Origin: Xanthobacteraceae bacterium
Lineage (GTDB): Bacteria; Pseudomonadota; Alphaproteobacteria; Rhizobiales; Xanthobacteraceae
Reading direction: 5' to 3'
DNA length: 10,816 nt
NCBI GenBank assembly: GCA_030037185.1
Contig: JASHRR010001170.1
Span: 1 to 10,816, forward strand
Positions 1 through 6,942 of the stretch are shown here, piece by piece (position 1 is the first letter of the stretch; each line of letters begins with the position of its first letter). The notes beneath the pieces are model-generated. The model ran no database searches, was not told where the DNA came from, and saw only the letters and a program-made list of their open reading frames with translations. The position numbers and the translations under genes were made by a program.

Positions 1-306
1 AGGTCGGTGCGGCGACGATCGGCGGCAGGAGGCCTTCGAAGCGCTCTCCGTGTCCGGGCAGTTCGGCCGAGATGCGCGGCGAGCCCGGATGGACCTCGGC
101 GCCGACGTGGTGGGCGACGACACGCACGATGCGCTCGCCGTCTTGCGGCGACAGCCGCTTGCCGGTGTCGGCGAGACCCCCGGCCAGGCGGTCGATCGGC
201 CGTCCGGGTTGAGCATGACCTCGACGATGGCCGGGTCGTCCAGCCAGCTGGTGATCGCCCCCATCGCGGTGCCCAGCATGCCGATGCTGCGCGACGCCCG
301 CTTCCG
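1..306 (-). pseudogene. trbB: TrbB-type conjugation ATPase, 5' fragment with frameshift (runs off left edge)
   Basis: On the minus strand this reads as the N-terminal domain of a TrbB (VirB11-like) secretion ATPase, the hexameric motor of the Trb mating-pair type IV system. Visible family signatures are the [17 protein letters not shown] run, then [27 protein letters not shown] and R-I-S-A-E-L-P...[10 protein letters not shown]. The reading frame breaks at about 196/197. Compared with the second copy at 911-1121, seven bases (the codons for L-W and part of I after N-P-D-G-R) are missing, so the two halves lie in different frames. The Walker A region would lie beyond the left edge and cannot be seen. 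No convincing start codon with a ribosome site is present near 306. The family call is from recognised sequence; loss of function is inferred from the frameshift. Confidence 0.75.
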
Positions 307-569
307 GTTTAAGAGAAACTGACCCCACCGCCGTCCCCAAAGTTTGCGACCGCCTGGGTAGCGGTCAAATGCCGGGGACAATTAAAGAGGCACAGGTTTT
401 AGGGAATGCAACAACTAAAGTCGGATCGTAGGGCCAGAGCGTAGAAACGGATACACAAAGGACGGTTTGAGTTACGCTGTCGGGGGGCGATCGAGACAGG
501 TTTTGGCGTCGGACGAGGGGCGCGCAGTGGGTCATGCTGCGCCTCCATCACAGCGTGAGGGCGATCGCA
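307..569. other. Non-coding spacer between the two trbB/efflux remnants
   Basis: No credible gene is seen on either strand. The stretch begins where TrbB similarity stops and ends where the 341-bp repeat begins. It is less GC-rich in its middle (about 380-480) than its surroundings. It holds one interrupted inverted repeat (333-379), listed separately. Short open frames here lack ribosome sites and recognisable protein sequence. Confidence 0.6.
333..379. repeat. Interrupted inverted repeat (stem-loop-like)
   Basis: GTCCCC at 333-338 is the reverse complement of GGGGAC at 374-379, and GACCGC at 348-353 is the reverse complement of GCGGTC at 361-366, around a 7-base loop (CTGGGTA). The middle arms (339-347 and 367-373) do not pair well. 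It could be a terminator-like hairpin or the remnant of a mobile-element end, since it lies at the edge of a broken conjugation gene. No T-run follows on either side, so a classic intrinsic terminator is unlikely. Confidence 0.45.
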
Positions 570-910
570 GCGAGCAGGGCCACGGCATCGCCGGCCCATT
601 TCGTCCTATTTTGGAGTGACCCCGCGCATGAGTGGTACCATCATTGCGGATATGGCAAAGCAGACTGCAATCACGAGGTAGGCATCGGCGAAAGCCTGGA
701 CTTGCGCGTCCCGGTAGGCCGCCTCCCACAGTTTCTTGAGCGCTGCGGTCTCCCCGATCATCCGATCGCCCCAGGCCTGGATGTAGTGGCTGGTCATCCG
801 GCGCAGCCAGCCGGCGAGCTCGGTATTCGAGAAATTCAGATGTTCGGCAATGCGCAGGAAATGCAGATTGGTTCTGTCGTTGACGACGGTCGCGGATACG
901 GCGATGCCGA
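570..910 (-). repeat. Direct repeat copy A (efflux-permease 3' end)
   Basis: This segment aligns with 10306-10647 in the same orientation. By eye there are about 14 substitutions and one 1-base gap, i.e. roughly 96% identity. Differences cluster at about 702-711 and 756-767. The repeat covers the last ~100 codons of a DHA2-type permease plus about 36 bp past its stop. On the high-coordinate side similarity stops sharply at 910, where copy A switches to trbB sequence. Confidence 0.9.
606..910 (-). pseudogene. DHA2-family efflux permease, 3' fragment fused to trbB
   Basis: The minus-strand frame ends at a TAG (606-608). It encodes the C-terminal ~101 residues of a 14-helix DHA2 (EmrB-like) major facilitator drug-efflux permease: G-I-A-V-S-A-T-V-V-N-D-R-T-N-L-H-F, then A-E-H-L-N, the K-K-L-W-E-A-A-Y-R-D-A-Q-V-Q-A-F-A-D-A-Y loop and a last hydrophobic helix (L-V-I-A-V-C-F-A-I-S-A-M-M-V-P-L-M). 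All earlier helices are absent. Upstream of the glycine in the helix-13-like stretch, the frame runs directly into TrbB sequence (R-I-S-A-E-L-P-V-L-G-I-A-V-S), so the frame stays open across the junction. A single terminal helix cannot transport, so this is treated as a gene relic. The longer copy at 10343-10816 shows what the intact 3' end looks like. Confidence 0.85.
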
Positions 911-1121
911 GTACGGGCAGCTCGGCCGAGATGCGCGGCGACTGCGGATGGACCTCGGCGCCGACGTCGTGGGCGACCACACGCACAATGCGCTCGCCGT
1001 CTTGCGCCGACAGTCGTTTCCCAGTGTCGCTGAGACCCAGGCCGTCGATCCACAGTCGGCCGTCCGGGTTGAGATGACCTCGACGATGGCCGGATTGTCC
1101 AGCCAGCTTGTGATCGCCCCC
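911..1121 (-). pseudogene. trbB: TrbB-type conjugation ATPase, second internal fragment
   Basis: The minus strand shows the same TrbB N-terminal segment as 1-306: A-I-T-S-W-L-D-N-P-A-I-V-E-V, then [39 protein letters not shown] and R-I-S-A-E-L-P. A single base is missing at about 1073/1074 relative to the left copy, so the part before L-N-P-D-G is in a different frame. A six-base in-frame gap also shortens the L-A-G-G-L-A region to L-G-L-S. The fragment is cut at 910/911, where efflux-permease sequence begins. Similarity to the left copy fades at about 1121. The two copies differ at many sites, so they are independently decayed paralogues or relics from different elements, not a recent duplication. 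No ATPase core motifs are present. Confidence 0.8.
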
Positions 1122-1397
1122 CGATCGCAACCGGCCTTTCGGGACGCTGGATGCACTCAGATGAATCCAAGGCCGGCGAGATGGCGCGTTCCTGTGCCCT
1201 TCGGAACTGTTTGAAAAATACGGAAACCACCTGACGGTCGCTAGGCTCGGCTCTGGAACGCAATTGGTGAAGACGCACTTAATTTAACGTGACTGTGAGA
1301 ATCAACGAGGCTGCACGCGTCCCAAGGACCCCTGCCAGAGGACGCCGCCAAAAGCCCGACGATTCAGCCGAATCACCCGACTGTCGAGAGGACCGAT
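1122..1397. other. Upstream region of the phosphoketolase gene
   Basis: No gene is supported here on either strand. It must carry the promoter for the plus-strand phosphoketolase run unless that run is read from further left. I saw no convincing sigma-70 pair and no FNR/FixK-type TTGAT-N4-ATCAA palindrome. The only site I can place with confidence is the ribosome-binding site just before 1398. Confidence 0.5.
1386..1392 (+). promoter_or_regulatory. Ribosome-binding site of phosphoketolase
   Basis: GAGAGGA lies 5 bases before the ATG at 1398. This supports 1398 as the start. The protein from this ATG begins at the usual place for the family, shortly before the [12 protein letters not shown] segment. 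Confidence 0.7.
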
Positions 1398-3848
1398 ATG
1401 GGCGCCCCGTCAGGAACAATAATAGAGAACGCGCTGTCCGGCAAAGAGTTGGCCTTGATGGATGCGTACTGGCGCGCCGCAAACTACCTGTCAATTGGCC
1501 AGATCTATCTCTATGACAACCCGCTGCTTAAGCAGCCGTTGACAAAGGAACACATCAAGCCGCGACTTCTCGGTCACTGGGGGACGACACCTGGTTTGAA
1601 CCTCGTCTACGTTCACCTGAACCGAGTGATCAAGAAATATGACCTCGACATGATCTACGTCACCGGGCCAGGGCATGGCGCGCCCGGTGTGATCGCGAAT
1701 GCTTACCTTGAGGGAACCTACAGCGAGGTCTATCCGAACATTTCGTCCGACGAAGAGGGCATGAAGCGGCTGTTTACCCAATTCTCGTTTCCTGGTGGCA
1801 TCCCGAGCCACACCGCACCGGAAACGCCCGGTTCGATCCACGAAGGCGGCGAACTCGGCTACTCCCTCTCGCACGCTTACGGCGCAGCGTTCGACAATCC
1901 CGATTTGATTGTTGCCTGCGTCGTTGGCGACGGGGAGGCGGAAACCGGACCGATGGCCACGAGCTGGCATTCCAACAAGTTCCTCGACCCTGTCACCGAC
2001 GGAACGGTTTTGCCGATACTCCACCTGAATGGATACAAAATCGCCAATCCCACCGTTCTCGCCCGTATCAGCCACGAGGAACTCAATCACTTGTTCCAGG
2101 GCTATGGCTATACACCGCATTTCGTCGAGGGAGACGAACCGGAAAAAATGCACGAACTGATGGCCACCAGCCTCGACAAGGTCATCGGCGAAATTCAGCG
2201 TATCAAAGCGGATGCGCGCCAAGAGAGTTTCAAGGAGCGTCCCCGCTGGCCGATGATCGTGCTTCGCACACCCAAGGGGTGGATATGTCCGAAAGAGGTC
2301 GATGGCAAACGCCTTGAGGGCTACTGGCGCGCGCACCAGGTGCCAATCGGTGAGATGCACGAGAACCCGGCCCATGTGCGCATTCTCGAACCGTGGATGA
2401 AGAGCTACCGACCTGCAGAGCTTTTCGACGCCAACGGCCGGCTCCGACCTGAGTTGGCCGACCTTCCCCCCACGGCCACCCGCCGCATGAGCGCCCATCC
2501 GCACACCAATGGTGGGGTGCTACTGCGCGAATTGCGTCTGCCTGATTTCCGCGATTACGCCGTCGACCTGACTGCGCCCGGCGCCGCAATGACGGAAGCC
2601 ACACGCATCATGGGCCGGTTCCTGCGCGACGTGTTGAAGCTCAACCTAGAACATCGAAATTTCGGGCTTTTCAGTCCTAATGAGAACAATTCAAACCGAT
2701 GGCAGGACGTGCTCGATGTCACCAACCGTGCCTGGGTTGCGGAAACCTATCCTTTTGATGATCACTTGTCGCCCGACGGGCATGTAATGGAGATGCTCAG
2801 TGAGCACCAATGCCAGGGCTGGTTCGAGGGCTATCTCTTGACCGGCCGGCATGGATTCTTTTGTTGTTACGAGGCGTTCGTCCATATCGTCGATTCGATG
2901 TTCAACCAATATGCGAAGTGGCTGAAGGTCTGTAATGACATTGCCTGGCGGCGCCCCATCAGTTCCCTGAACTACCTGCTGTCGAGCCATGTCCGCCGCC
3001 AGGACCATAACGGCTTCAGCCATCAGGATCCGGGGTTCATTGATCATGTCGCCAACAAGAAAGCCGATATCATTCGCGTCTATCTGCCGCCCGACGCCAA
3101 CTGCCTGCTCTCGGTCACCGACCACAGCCTGCGCAGCCGGAACTACGTCAACGTCGTCGTCGCAGGCAAGCAACCCCGCCCGCAGTGGCTGACGATGGAC
3201 GAGGCGGTCAAGCACTGCAAAGCCGGACTGGGGATCTGGGCGTGGGCCAGCAACGATGAGGGCAGCGAGCTCGACGTCGTAATGGCTTGCTACGGTAACG
3301 TGCCTACGCTGGAGACCCTTGCTGCTGTCGACTTCCTTCGAAAGCATGCGCCCGATCTGAAGGTCCGGGTCATCAATATCGTTGATCTGATGAAGCTGCA
3401 GCCATCGACCGAGCACCCGCACGGCCTCTCGGATCACAATTTCGACGGGTTGTTCACGGCCGACAAGCCGATCATTTTTGCGTTCCATGGCTCCCCGTGG
3501 CTGATCCACCAGGTGACCTATCGGCGCCCCGGCAGCCATAACTTTCATGTCCGTGGCTACAAGGAAGAGGGCACGACAACAACACCATTCGACATGTGCG
3601 TGCTGAATGAGATCGATCGCTTCCACCCGGTCGGTGATGTGATCGACCGCGTGCCCAAGCTCGGACCACGGGCGGCCTATGTCAAGCAGGCGATCCGGGA
3701 CAAGCTGATCGACCACAAGCAGCATATCGACCGGTATGGGGAGGATATGCCCGCCATCACCGGATGGAGAAGGGGGGCAGGAGCTGGCTTCGGCCACGGT
3801 GCGTTCGGCAGAGGCCGACAACATCTAACCCCAGGGCAGCGGACGTGA
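1398..3848 (+). CDS. xfp: Phosphoketolase (xylulose 5-phosphate/fructose 6-phosphate)
   Basis: A cytoplasmic thiamine-diphosphate enzyme that splits xylulose 5-P (and often fructose 6-P) with inorganic phosphate into acetyl-phosphate plus glyceraldehyde 3-P (or erythrose 4-P). The 816-residue product is near full length for the family. Seen in order: G-H-W-G with His60, G-P-G-H-G-A-P-G with His93, S-H-T-A-P-E-T-P-G with His138, [12 protein letters not shown] (151-162), the ThDP motif G-D-G-E-A-E (177-182) ending near N-G-Y-K-I-A-N (211-217), His313, the [11 protein letters not shown] motif with Glu469, and H-N-G-F-S-H-Q (537-543). These fit the known catalytic His/Glu pattern of the family, judged by spacing. 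It is the first gene of a plus-strand run, overlapping the next start by 4 nt (3845-3848). The last ~40 residues (Gly/Arg-rich) look frameshifted: dropping one G from the G6 run near 3773-3778 gives a tail ending E-A-D-N-I with TAA at 3826-3828. Family call is very secure; the C-terminus is not. Confidence 0.96.
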   Translation: MGAPSGTIIENALSGKELALMDAYWRAANYLSIGQIYLYDNPLLKQPLTKEHIKPRLLGHWGTTPGLNLVYVHLNRVIKKYDLDMIYVTGPGHGAPGVIANAYLEGTYSEVYPNISSDEEGMKRLFTQFSFPGGIPSHTAPETPGSIHEGGELGYSLSHAYGAAFDNPDLIVACVVGDGEAETGPMATSWHSNKFLDPVTDGTVLPILHLNGYKIANPTVLARISHEELNHLFQGYGYTPHFVEGDEPEKMHELMATSLDKVIGEIQRIKADARQESFKERPRWPMIVLRTPKGWICPKEVDGKRLEGYWRAHQVPIGEMHENPAHVRILEPWMKSYRPAELFDANGRLRPELADLPPTATRRMSAHPHTNGGVLLRELRLPDFRDYAVDLTAPGAAMTEATRIMGRFLRDVLKLNLEHRNFGLFSPNENNSNRWQDVLDVTNRAWVAETYPFDDHLSPDGHVMEMLSEHQCQGWFEGYLLTGRHGFFCCYEAFVHIVDSMFNQYAKWLKVCNDIAWRRPISSLNYLLSSHVRRQDHNGFSHQDPGFIDHVANKKADIIRVYLPPDANCLLSVTDHSLRSRNYVNVVVAGKQPRPQWLTMDEAVKHCKAGLGIWAWASNDEGSELDVVMACYGNVPTLETLAAVDFLRKHAPDLKVRVINIVDLMKLQPSTEHPHGLSDHNFDGLFTADKPIIFAFHGSPWLIHQVTYRRPGSHNFHVRGYKEEGTTTTPFDMCVLNEIDRFHPVGDVIDRVPKLGPRAAYVKQAIRDKLIDHKQHIDRYGEDMPAITGWRRGAGAGFGHGAFGRGRQHLTPGQRT

Positions 3849-4183
3849 AGGTGTTCGCGATAAGGCATGGGGAGACAGCGTCGAGCCTCAATGGGCGGCA
3901 CGCGGGTGCGACCGATATTCCGCTGACTGACGACGGTCGCCTACTGGCGAAGCGGGGGCGGCCGGTACTGGCCACCAAAACATTCGCGCTTGTTCTCTGC
4001 AGAACAATGCAGCGGGCGCGAGAGATGTGCGATCTGGCGGGTTTGGGCAACAAGGCTGTTATCGACTCCGACCTTGTCGCGTGGAACTACAGCAAATACG
4101 AGGGGCTGACACCCGAGCAAATCCACGAGACGGGCGCCGATATTGTTGCGTCCGATCTGGACGCATGGCCGGAGGAGGGATGA
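3845..4183 (+). pseudogene. Histidine phosphatase family protein, C-terminally truncated
   Basis: From a GTG start (3845), 112 residues match the N-terminal half of the phosphoglycerate-mutase-like histidine phosphatases, which normally run to about 190-200 residues. Seen: the phospho-accepting R-H-G-E (7-10), the G-x-T-D-I-P-L-T-D-D-G-R segment (22-32), a Q-R-A-R-E motif (56-60), and the Y-E-G-L-T-P-E-Q-I-H-E-T stretch (85-96). Missing: the whole second half with the second active-site histidine (the H-G-H-V-x-R segment). The residue where relatives usually carry the acid/base Glu (E-W-D-Y-G) is Ala79 in A-W-N-Y-S, and the usual S-P-L before Q-R-A-R-E is R-T-M. It starts within the phosphoketolase stop overlap and ends in an ATGA overlap with the GH65 gene. 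The reading frame is open and may be translated, coupling its neighbours, but catalysis is unlikely. An internal deletion that joined it to the GH65 start is my inference. Confidence 0.75.
4171..4175 (+). promoter_or_regulatory. Ribosome-binding site of the GH65 gene
   Basis: GGAGG (within GGAGGAGGG) sits 4-7 bases before the ATG at 4180, inside the end of the phosphatase remnant. It decides the start: the frame is open upstream to about 4027, but GH65 similarity begins right after this ATG. Confidence 0.75.
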
Positions 4184-6564
4184 TCCAGCATCCGGCGTTC
4201 GTCTTTGAGCCTTGGGCGCTGCATGAAACGGCGCTGGATCTGGACAGGCTCGCCCAGACCGAGTCGCTGTTCGCGCTGTCCAATGGCAATATCGGACTGC
4301 GCGGCAATCTCGACGAAGGCGAGCCGCATGTCCTGCCCGGGACCTACCTGAACGGCTTCTTCGAGTCTCGCCCGATGCCCTACGCGGAGGCTGGATTCGG
4401 ATTCCCCGAGTCGGACCACACGTTGATCAATGTTGCTGACGGCAAACTTTTGCGCCTGCTGGTCGACGGCGAGGCTTTCGATGTCCGCACGGGAACCCTT
4501 CGCGCGCATGAACGGGTGCAAGATTTTCGCGCAGGCATGCTGGTGCGGACGGTAGAATGGAGATCGCCTGCGGGACACACTGTGCGCATCACCTCCTCCC
4601 GCCTGGTGTCCTTGACGCAGCGGGCGGTGGTCGCGATCCGTTATCGCATCGAGCCGCTCGGAGGTCCGATCGATGTCGTCATCCAATCGGAGTTGGCGGC
4701 CAATGAACAACTGCCGATGCGTCAGCTTGATCCGCGGGCCGCCCAGGTGTTTGAGGCGCCCCTCGATTGCGAATACGTAAATGCTGAGACTACCGCCGCC
4801 GCACTTGTTCATCGGACGAGACGGAGCGGCCTACGCACGGCCAGCGCGATGACGCATGTCATCGAGGGTTCCAAGCGCGTTCGCAGCTCATCTCAGGTGT
4901 TAGGCAACCTGGCCCGGATTACGATCTCCGATGCCATTCCATTGGGGCACAGTCTCTGCGTGACGAAATTCATCGCCTACGGCTGGTCTTCCGACCGCGG
5001 CGTCACGGCACTCAAAGATAAAGTCGCGACTGCCATCGAAACGGCTCGTTCGACAGGTTGGCATCGACTCATCGCCGACCAGCGCAGATATCTGGATGCA
5101 TTTTGGGAACGCGCTGACGTGGAGGTGGAAGGCAACGACGAATTGCAGCAGGCTGTGCGCTTTGCCTTGTTTCACGTCCTTCAAGCCGGAGCGCGAATCG
5201 AGAACTGTGGCATTCCAGCAAAAGGCCTCACCGGTCCCGGCTATGACGGTCATTCATTTTGGGACACCGCAACATTCATTCTGCCACTGCTGACCAACAG
5301 CATCCCTGCTGCCACTGCTCAGGTGCTGCGATGGCGCCAGGCAACGCTCGGCACGGCAAAACGGCGCGCCAACCAACTCGGCCTTGCCGGGGCGGCCTTT
5401 CCATGGCGCAGCATCAACGGCGAGGAGTGCTCGGGTTATTGGCCGGCCGGTACAGCGGCCTTCCACGTCAACGCTGACATTGCCGATGCGATCGTTCGTT
5501 ACGTGAATGCCACAGGCGACAGCGCTTTCGAACGTGACGTTGGCATCGACATTCTGACCGAGACGGCGCGTCTGTGGATTTCGCTCGGTCATTACGATAG
5601 TCAGGGAGCCTTCCGCATCGATGGCGTCACCGGCCCGGACGAGTACAGTGCAATCTCCGACAACAATCTCTACACGAACCTGATGGCGAAAAGGAATTTG
5701 CGTGCTGCTGCGCTCGCCTGCGAGCGGCATTGGGCCCGCGCCGAAGAGTGCACTGTGGCGCGGGCGGAATGCGCCGCCTGGCAAAAGGCGGCTCAACATA
5801 TGTTCATTGCCTACAACCGAGAGCTCCGCGTCCATGAGCAGTCGCAAGGATTTACTTCGCATGAGAAGTGGAACTTCGCGACGACCCGTACGGACCAGTA
5901 CCCATTGATGCTCCACTTTCACTATTTCGATCTCTATCGCAAGCAGGTCGTCAAACAGCCGGATCTCGTGCTTGCCATGCAGCTGTGCAGCGACGAATTC
6001 TCCGCCGAAGAAAAAGCTCGCAACTTCGCCTACTACGAACAAATCACGGTCCGCGACTCCTCCCTCTCCGCTTCGAGCGAGGCCGTGCTTGCGGCTGAGG
6101 TCGGACATCTCCAACTTGCGCTCGACTATGCGCTGGAGGCCGCTCTCATCGATCTCGACAATCTTGAACAAAACGTGCGCGACGGTCTCCACCTCGCATC
6201 GCTCGCGGGCGCCTGGACAGCACTGGTCGCTGGCTTCGGCGGCGTACGCGATCACGGCGACATCCTCTCCTTCGCTCCACGGCTACCGGAGGGCTTGACG
6301 CGTCTTTCTTTCACCTTGCTGCGCCGTGACATGCCCTTGCAGATGGCTGTGACGGCTCGGAGCGCGCGCTATCGGTTGCTGGCGACGCACGACACCTTTG
6401 AGATTTCTCATTACGGCGAGCGGATCAGACTTCGCGGAATGGACCTCGTGGAGAGAGACATTCCGCCACTGGTTGCTGTCGAGCCGGTCCGTCAACCGCC
6501 TGGCCGTGAGCCGTCTCGCTCGGCTTACCAAAAGACGCGCGAAGCCCGCCGTCCCGCCTCTTGA
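4180..6564 (+). CDS. Glycoside hydrolase family 65 protein (disaccharide phosphorylase type)
   Basis: A 794-residue protein with the full GH65 layout: N-terminal beta-sandwich (about 1-270; N-G-N-I-G-L-R-G-N-L-D-E-G near 35-47), a linker, the (alpha/alpha)6 catalytic barrel (about 310-700) and a small C-terminal beta domain. Catalytic general acid: Glu488 in T-G-P-D-E-Y, followed by N-N-L-Y-T-N. Also seen are H-S-F-W-D-T (358-363), E-K-W-N-F (562-566), V-K-Q-P-D (591-595; the Lys-Gln pair is part of the active site in known members), R-D-S-S-L-S (625-630) and R-D-G-L-H-L-A-S-L-A-G (667-677). Characterised relatives phosphorolyse maltose, trehalose or kojibiose to beta-glucose 1-phosphate plus glucose; the substrate cannot be read from sequence. 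No signal peptide is seen, so it should be cytoplasmic. Where most members have W-D-T-E, this has W-D-T-A (Ala364). It overlaps the phosphatase remnant by ATGA and likely shares the phosphoketolase transcript. No beta-phosphoglucomutase follows. Confidence 0.92.
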   Translation: MIQHPAFVFEPWALHETALDLDRLAQTESLFALSNGNIGLRGNLDEGEPHVLPGTYLNGFFESRPMPYAEAGFGFPESDHTLINVADGKLLRLLVDGEAFDVRTGTLRAHERVQDFRAGMLVRTVEWRSPAGHTVRITSSRLVSLTQRAVVAIRYRIEPLGGPIDVVIQSELAANEQLPMRQLDPRAAQVFEAPLDCEYVNAETTAAALVHRTRRSGLRTASAMTHVIEGSKRVRSSSQVLGNLARITISDAIPLGHSLCVTKFIAYGWSSDRGVTALKDKVATAIETARSTGWHRLIADQRRYLDAFWERADVEVEGNDELQQAVRFALFHVLQAGARIENCGIPAKGLTGPGYDGHSFWDTATFILPLLTNSIPAATAQVLRWRQATLGTAKRRANQLGLAGAAFPWRSINGEECSGYWPAGTAAFHVNADIADAIVRYVNATGDSAFERDVGIDILTETARLWISLGHYDSQGAFRIDGVTGPDEYSAISDNNLYTNLMAKRNLRAAALACERHWARAEECTVARAECAAWQKAAQHMFIAYNRELRVHEQSQGFTSHEKWNFATTRTDQYPLMLHFHYFDLYRKQVVKQPDLVLAMQLCSDEFSAEEKARNFAYYEQITVRDSSLSASSEAVLAAEVGHLQLALDYALEAALIDLDNLEQNVRDGLHLASLAGAWTALVAGFGGVRDHGDILSFAPRLPEGLTRLSFTLLRRDMPLQMAVTARSARYRLLATHDTFEISHYGERIRLRGMDLVERDIPPLVAVEPVRQPPGREPSRSAYQKTREARRPAS

Positions 6565-6628
6565 AGGATCAGATCCGTTACAAGCACCCGCCCGTATTCG
6601 ACATTTAAGTCGAGCCGGCTTTCCCGCC
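6565..6628. other. Convergent intergenic gap with weak hairpin
   Basis: Only 64 nt separate the GH65 stop (plus) and the stop of the small minus-strand gene. TCGAC (6598-6602) and GTCGA (6609-6613) can form a short stem over ATTTAA, and GGATC-A-GATCC lies near 6567. Neither has a strong T-tract, so a shared bidirectional terminator is possible but weakly supported. Confidence 0.3.
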
Positions 6629-6919
6629 TTACTTCATGGTATCGGCATCAAGCCGCTTTTCGAACAGCGCAAAGTCCTCATTCAACGAATGGAAATCGCG
6701 CTCCAGTTCATATTTCAGAATGTCCCAGTTGTCGCCCTTGGCGAGGGCAGCATCAAGCTTCTTTTTTATCGAGACGGAACGTTTGCGGATCTCTTCCATG
6801 CCGGTTTCGTGGACATCCGAGAACGCGCCCCGCTCCTTGAGCTCGCGGATCCTTTTTTCAATCTGGTCGGACAAAGCGTCGAGCTTGGCTCTGAGTGCAT
6901 CTTGATCCTTGTCAGTCAC
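6629..6919 (-). CDS. Small charged coiled-coil-like protein of unknown function
   Basis: A 96-residue protein that I do not recognise. The start is taken as GTG at 6917-6919, because AAGAGGAGG (6926-6934 on the minus strand) sits 6 bases upstream; an open extension further back only re-reads the ATPase gene. It is almost wholly helical in look: alternating Lys/Arg and Asp/Glu with leucine/isoleucine spacing (L-R-A-K-L-D-A-L-S-D-Q-I-E-K-R-I-R-E-L-K-E-R at about 9-30, then I-K-K-K-L-D-A-A-L-A and Y-E-L-E-R-D-F-H-S-L-N). It has no signal peptide, membrane segment or cysteine. It begins 23 nt after the proton-ATPase stop on the same strand, so it is almost certainly co-transcribed and may regulate or stabilise the pump, or act in the same stress response; that role is only inferred from position. 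The product ends A-D-T-M-K. Confidence 0.75.
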   Translation of the reverse strand: MTDKDQDALRAKLDALSDQIEKRIRELKERGAFSDVHETGMEEIRKRSVSIKKKLDAALAKGDNWDILKYELERDFHSLNEDFALFEKRLDADTMK

Positions 6920-6942
6920 CGGCCCCCTCCTCTTGGTGTCGA

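Noticed and set aside
1491..2504. Long minus-strand open frame (337 codons) opposite the phosphoketolase gene
   Set aside because: It mirrors the codon structure of the strongly conserved plus-strand gene and its product resembles no family; such shadows are common in GC-rich DNA.
2691..3824. Minus-strand open frame (377 codons) opposite the 3' half of phosphoketolase
   Set aside because: Antisense shadow of a conserved gene, with no recognisable protein features.
4027..4179. Upstream extension of the GH65 reading frame
   Set aside because: GH65 similarity starts at the ATG at 4180, which has a strong ribosome site; the upstream part re-reads the phosphatase remnant in another frame.
5254..6255. 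Minus-strand open frame (333 codons) opposite the GH65 gene
   Set aside because: Antisense shadow; the plus strand carries the GH65 catalytic motifs over the same bases.
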